Assembly (NCBI RefSeq): GCF_029846115.1
Contig: NZ_JARVZZ010000001.1
Coordinates: 4,986,084 to 5,050,083, forward strand
Direction: 5' to 3'
DNA length: 64,000 nucleotides
Origin: Serratia marcescens
GTDB taxonomy: Bacteria > Pseudomonadota > Gammaproteobacteria > Enterobacterales > Enterobacteriaceae
This document shows positions 61,886 through 64,000 of this stretch, piece by piece. Both the position numbers and the translations under genes were made by a program. Below the pieces are notes generated by a model. The model was not told the DNA's origin. It did no database searches and worked only from the letters and a program-made list of their open reading frames with translations. The first letter of the stretch is position 1; each line of letters opens with the position of its first letter.

Positions 61886-61943
61886 ATCGCGGCACGCTGG
61901 GGGTAGAATCAAGGGGATTTTATTTTAGAAATGGATTTTTACT

Positions 61944-62291
61944 TTGCGAAAATATGCAGTTATCGCCGCCGCGTTGATGATGTCTTCCTGCGCCACGCCG
62001 GAGAAATGGGAAGCGCAAACGGCAACCCCAACGCCCCTTGAAGCGGCCAGAACAAGCTGCCAGCAGGCAGCCGAACAGCGCTATCCCGTGAATCTGTCTT
62101 TACGCGCCAGCTCACCGACCTTCTCCTCCATGACGATCAACGGCACAGAGATCCCCAATACCGGTGGCGGCGCCTTTCCCTCGGACAGCAATGAAATGCG
62201 CAGAACAGAACACGTTAATGCCTGCATGAAATTGGAAGGATGGGAAAATAAAAATAAGGTGACGGGGTTATTGGCATTTTTATTTAACTAA
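61944..62291 (+). CDS. Small predicted lipoprotein
   Basis: 115-aa precursor. Signal MRKYAVIAAALMMSSC: lipobox MSSC with Cys16, so lipidation is probable though the -3 residue is Met. The mature part has two more Cys (TSCQQ and NACMKL), and SPTFSSMTINGTEIPNTGGG. The start is TTG at 61944 with only a weak GGA upstream; an in-frame ATG is absent. I do not recognise the family. Ended by a strong hairpin. Confidence 0.6.
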   Translation: MRKYAVIAAALMMSSCATPEKWEAQTATPTPLEAARTSCQQAAEQRYPVNLSLRASSPTFSSMTINGTEIPNTGGGAFPSDSNEMRRTEHVNACMKLEGWENKNKVTGLLAFLFN

Positions 62292-62310
62292 CGGCAACAC
62301 GGAATAGCTC

Positions 62311-62341
62311 GGAATTACCGCGCTCAGGCAGCGGTAATTCC
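62311..62341 (+). terminator. Terminator hairpin after the lipoprotein gene
   Basis: Perfect 11-base stem GGAATTACCGC/GCGGTAATTCC with a 9-base loop, followed by GCCTTATT. Plausible intrinsic terminator with a short T-rich tail. Confidence 0.65.
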
Positions 62342-62446
62342 GCCTTATTGACCGGCACCGACAGCCTGACTATTTTGCTACGATATAACAGGTTACACCT
62401 CTCCTCCATTCAGGGCGATAATCAAACAAATGGAATAAATCAATTT

Positions 62447-64000
62447 ATGAGTGAGAAAGACACCCCCCTAAAAAAGCCGCAGAGCCATATCAACAAAGCG
62501 GTATTCTTTACCTCTGCAGTCCTCATTTTTCTTCTGGTCGCGTTCGCCGCCTTTTTCCCCGACGTCGCTGACAAGAACTTCAAGCTTCTGCAGCAACAAA
62601 TTTTCACCAACGCCAGCTGGTTTTATATTTTGGCCGTGGCGCTGATTTTGCTCAGCGTGACGTTTCTGGGGCTTTCCCGCTACGGCGACATCAAACTTGG
62701 CCCCGATCATGCGCAACCCGATTTTCGCTACCACTCATGGTTTGCCATGCTGTTTTCAGCGGGAATGGGCATCGGCCTGATGTTCTTCGGCGTGGCTGAG
62801 CCGGTGATGCACTACCTCTCGCCGCCGGTCGGCACGCCCGAAAGCGTCGAGGCGGCCAAACAGGCCATGCGCCTGACCTTTTTCCACTGGGGGCTGCACG
62901 CCTGGGCGATCTACGCCATCGTGGCGTTGATTCTGGCCTTCTTCAGCTATCGGCATGGCCTGCCGTTGACTCTGCGCTCTGCGCTTTATCCGATCATCGG
63001 CGACCGCATTTATGGCCCTATCGGCCATGCCGTCGATATCTTCGCCGTCATCGGCACCGTGTTCGGAGTCGCAACCTCGCTGGGTTATGGCGTGTTGCAG
63101 GTCAACGCCGGGCTTAACCACCTGTTTGGCGTGCCGATCAACGAAACCGTTCAGGTGATCTTGATCGTGGTGATTACCGGGCTGGCCACCATTTCCGTGG
63201 TTTCAGGGCTGGAGAAAGGCATACGCTTTCTGTCAGAGCTGAACCTCGGCCTGGCGCTGTTGCTCCTGGCCTTGGTCTTGCTGTTGGGGCCAACCGTCCT
63301 GCTGTTGAAATCCTTTGTGGAAAATACCGGCGGCTATCTGTCCGAGCTGGTCAGCAAGACGTTCAACCTGTATGCCTATGAGCCAAAATCCAGCAACTGG
63401 TTAGGCGGATGGACGCTGCTCTACTGGGGGTGGTGGCTCTCCTGGTCGCCTTTTGTCGGTATGTTCATCGCACGGGTTTCCCGCGGCCGAACCATCCGCG
63501 AATTTGTCACGGGCGTGCTGTTCGTCCCGGCCGGCTTCACCCTCATGTGGATGACGGTGTTCGGCAACAGCGCCATTTACCTCATCATGGAACAGGGCGC
63601 GACAGACCTCGCCACTACGGTACAGCAAGACGTGGCGTTGGCGCTGTTTAACTTCCTGGAGCATTTCCCGTTCTCCAGCGTGCTTTCGTTTATCGCCATG
63701 GCGATGGTGATCGTCTTTTTTGTCACGTCCGCCGATTCCGGCGCCATGGTCGTAGATACGCTGGCTTCGGGCGGCTCCAGCAACACGCCGGTTTGGCAAC
63801 GCATTTTCTGGGCATCGCTGATGGGCATCGTCGCCATCGCCTTGCTGATCGCCGGGGGGCTCAGCGCGCTGCAAACCGTCACCATCGCCAGCGCATTGCC
63901 GTTCTCGGCCATCTTGCTGATATCCATTTACGGCTTGCTTAAGGCCCTGCGCCGGGACCTGACCAAACGCGACAGCCAAAATATGGCCACCATCGCCCCC
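62447..64000 (+). CDS. BCCT-family transporter (BetT-like), C-terminus beyond the window
   Basis: 518 codons visible, frame still open at the right edge. It starts MSEKDTPLKKPQSHINKAVF and carries the BCCT motifs AMLFSAGMGIGLMFFGVAEP, TFFHWGLHAWAIYAIVALIL, YWGWWLSWSPFVGMFIARVS then RGRTIREF. The Gly-Met-Gly-Ile-Gly segment is that of Na+/H+-coupled members. The protein reaches the end of the membrane domain at about residue 500, so the C-terminal regulatory tail of the E. coli BetT type may follow. Substrate probably choline or betaine. This is the second BCCT gene in the window and is unlinked to betI. Confidence 0.88.
   Translation, partial: MSEKDTPLKKPQSHINKAVFFTSAVLIFLLVAFAAFFPDVADKNFKLLQQQIFTNASWFYILAVALILLSVTFLGLSRYGDIKLGPDHAQPDFRYHSWFAMLFSAGMGIGLMFFGVAEPVMHYLSPPVGTPESVEAAKQAMRLTFFHWGLHAWAIYAIVALILAFFSYRHGLPLTLRSALYPIIGDRIYGPIGHAVDIFAVIGTVFGVATSLGYGVLQVNAGLNHLFGVPINETVQVILIVVITGLATISVVSGLEKGIRFLSELNLGLALLLLALVLLLGPTVLLLKSFVENTGGYLSELVSKTFNLYAYEPKSSNWLGGWTLLYWGWWLSWSPFVGMFIARVSRGRTIREFVTGVLFVPAGFTLMWMTVFGNSAIYLIMEQGATDLATTVQQDVALALFNFLEHFPFSSVLSFIAMAMVIVFFVTSADSGAMVVDTLASGGSSNTPVWQRIFWASLMGIVAIALLIAGGLSALQTVTIASALPFSAILLISIYGLLKALRRDLTKRDSQNMATIAP

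Noticed and set aside
1..64000. Insertion sequences, prophage, CRISPR array, tRNA or rRNA genes
   Set aside because: No transposase or integrase frames, no regularly spaced repeats and no tRNA-like cloverleaf were noticed by eye; a dedicated scan could still find a small element.

Overview
The window reads as a chromosomal segment of a high-GC enteric bacterium, most likely Serratia (S. marcescens group). The first 18 kb follows the Escherichia coli order ptrA-recC-ppdC-ygdB-ppdB-ppdA-thyA-lgt-ptsP-rppH-mutH-ygdQ-ygdR-tas-lplT-aas-omrA, and galR-lysA-lysR follows after an insertion. Genus and functions rest on recalled protein families and gene order; no database was searched. I see no insertion sequence, tRNA, rRNA, CRISPR array or prophage.

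Region by region. 1-6.0 kb: end of a recombination/pseudopilin block (ptrA partial, recC, four overlapping pseudopilin-type genes). 6.2-10.9 kb: thyA-lgt and rppH-ptsP. 10.9-11.6 kb: a non-coding stretch with consensus DnaA boxes at the place where E. coli carries DARS2. 11.6-18.1 kb: mutH, ygdQ, ygdR, tas, then lplT-aas for lysophospholipid recycling. 18.16-18.25 kb: an OmrA/OmrB-type small RNA. 18.3-25.8 kb: an AT-rich leader, a four-gene chaperone-usher fimbrial operon and a BisC/TorA-type molybdoenzyme, which together separate omrA from galR. 26-29.4 kb: galR, lysA, lysR.

29.4-64 kb is accessory or lineage-specific: a LysR regulator divergent from a metallo-beta-lactamase-fold protein and a DsbA-like protein; a YddA-type ABC protein; a six-gene AgaR-AgaZ-PTS (mannose family) operon without its usual catabolic genes; a CynX-type MFS carrier; two very small genes (one YmiA-like); YojI; an L-lactate permease/dehydrogenase pair with a LysR regulator; an MFS-MoaF pair behind a perfect 16-base palindrome; a BCCT carrier divergent from BetI with a clear BetI-type operator; an Atm1-type ABC exporter; an AraC-GyrI regulator; ActS (YgeR); HdeD; an OmpA-domain protein linked to an unknown exported protein; a dioxygenase plus PLP-enzyme operon; a lipoprotein; and a second, truncated BCCT (BetT-like) carrier at the right edge.

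The most promising poorly described unit is the two-gene operon at 59975-61848: a 2OG-Fe(II) dioxygenase-like protein translationally coupled to a cysteine-desulfurase-like PLP enzyme that appears to have lost the desulfurase cysteine. Other leads are the putative DARS2 element, the omr locus with a possible decayed second copy, the AgaR-PTS operon lacking downstream enzymes, and a metallo-beta-lactamase-fold protein with an altered metal motif.
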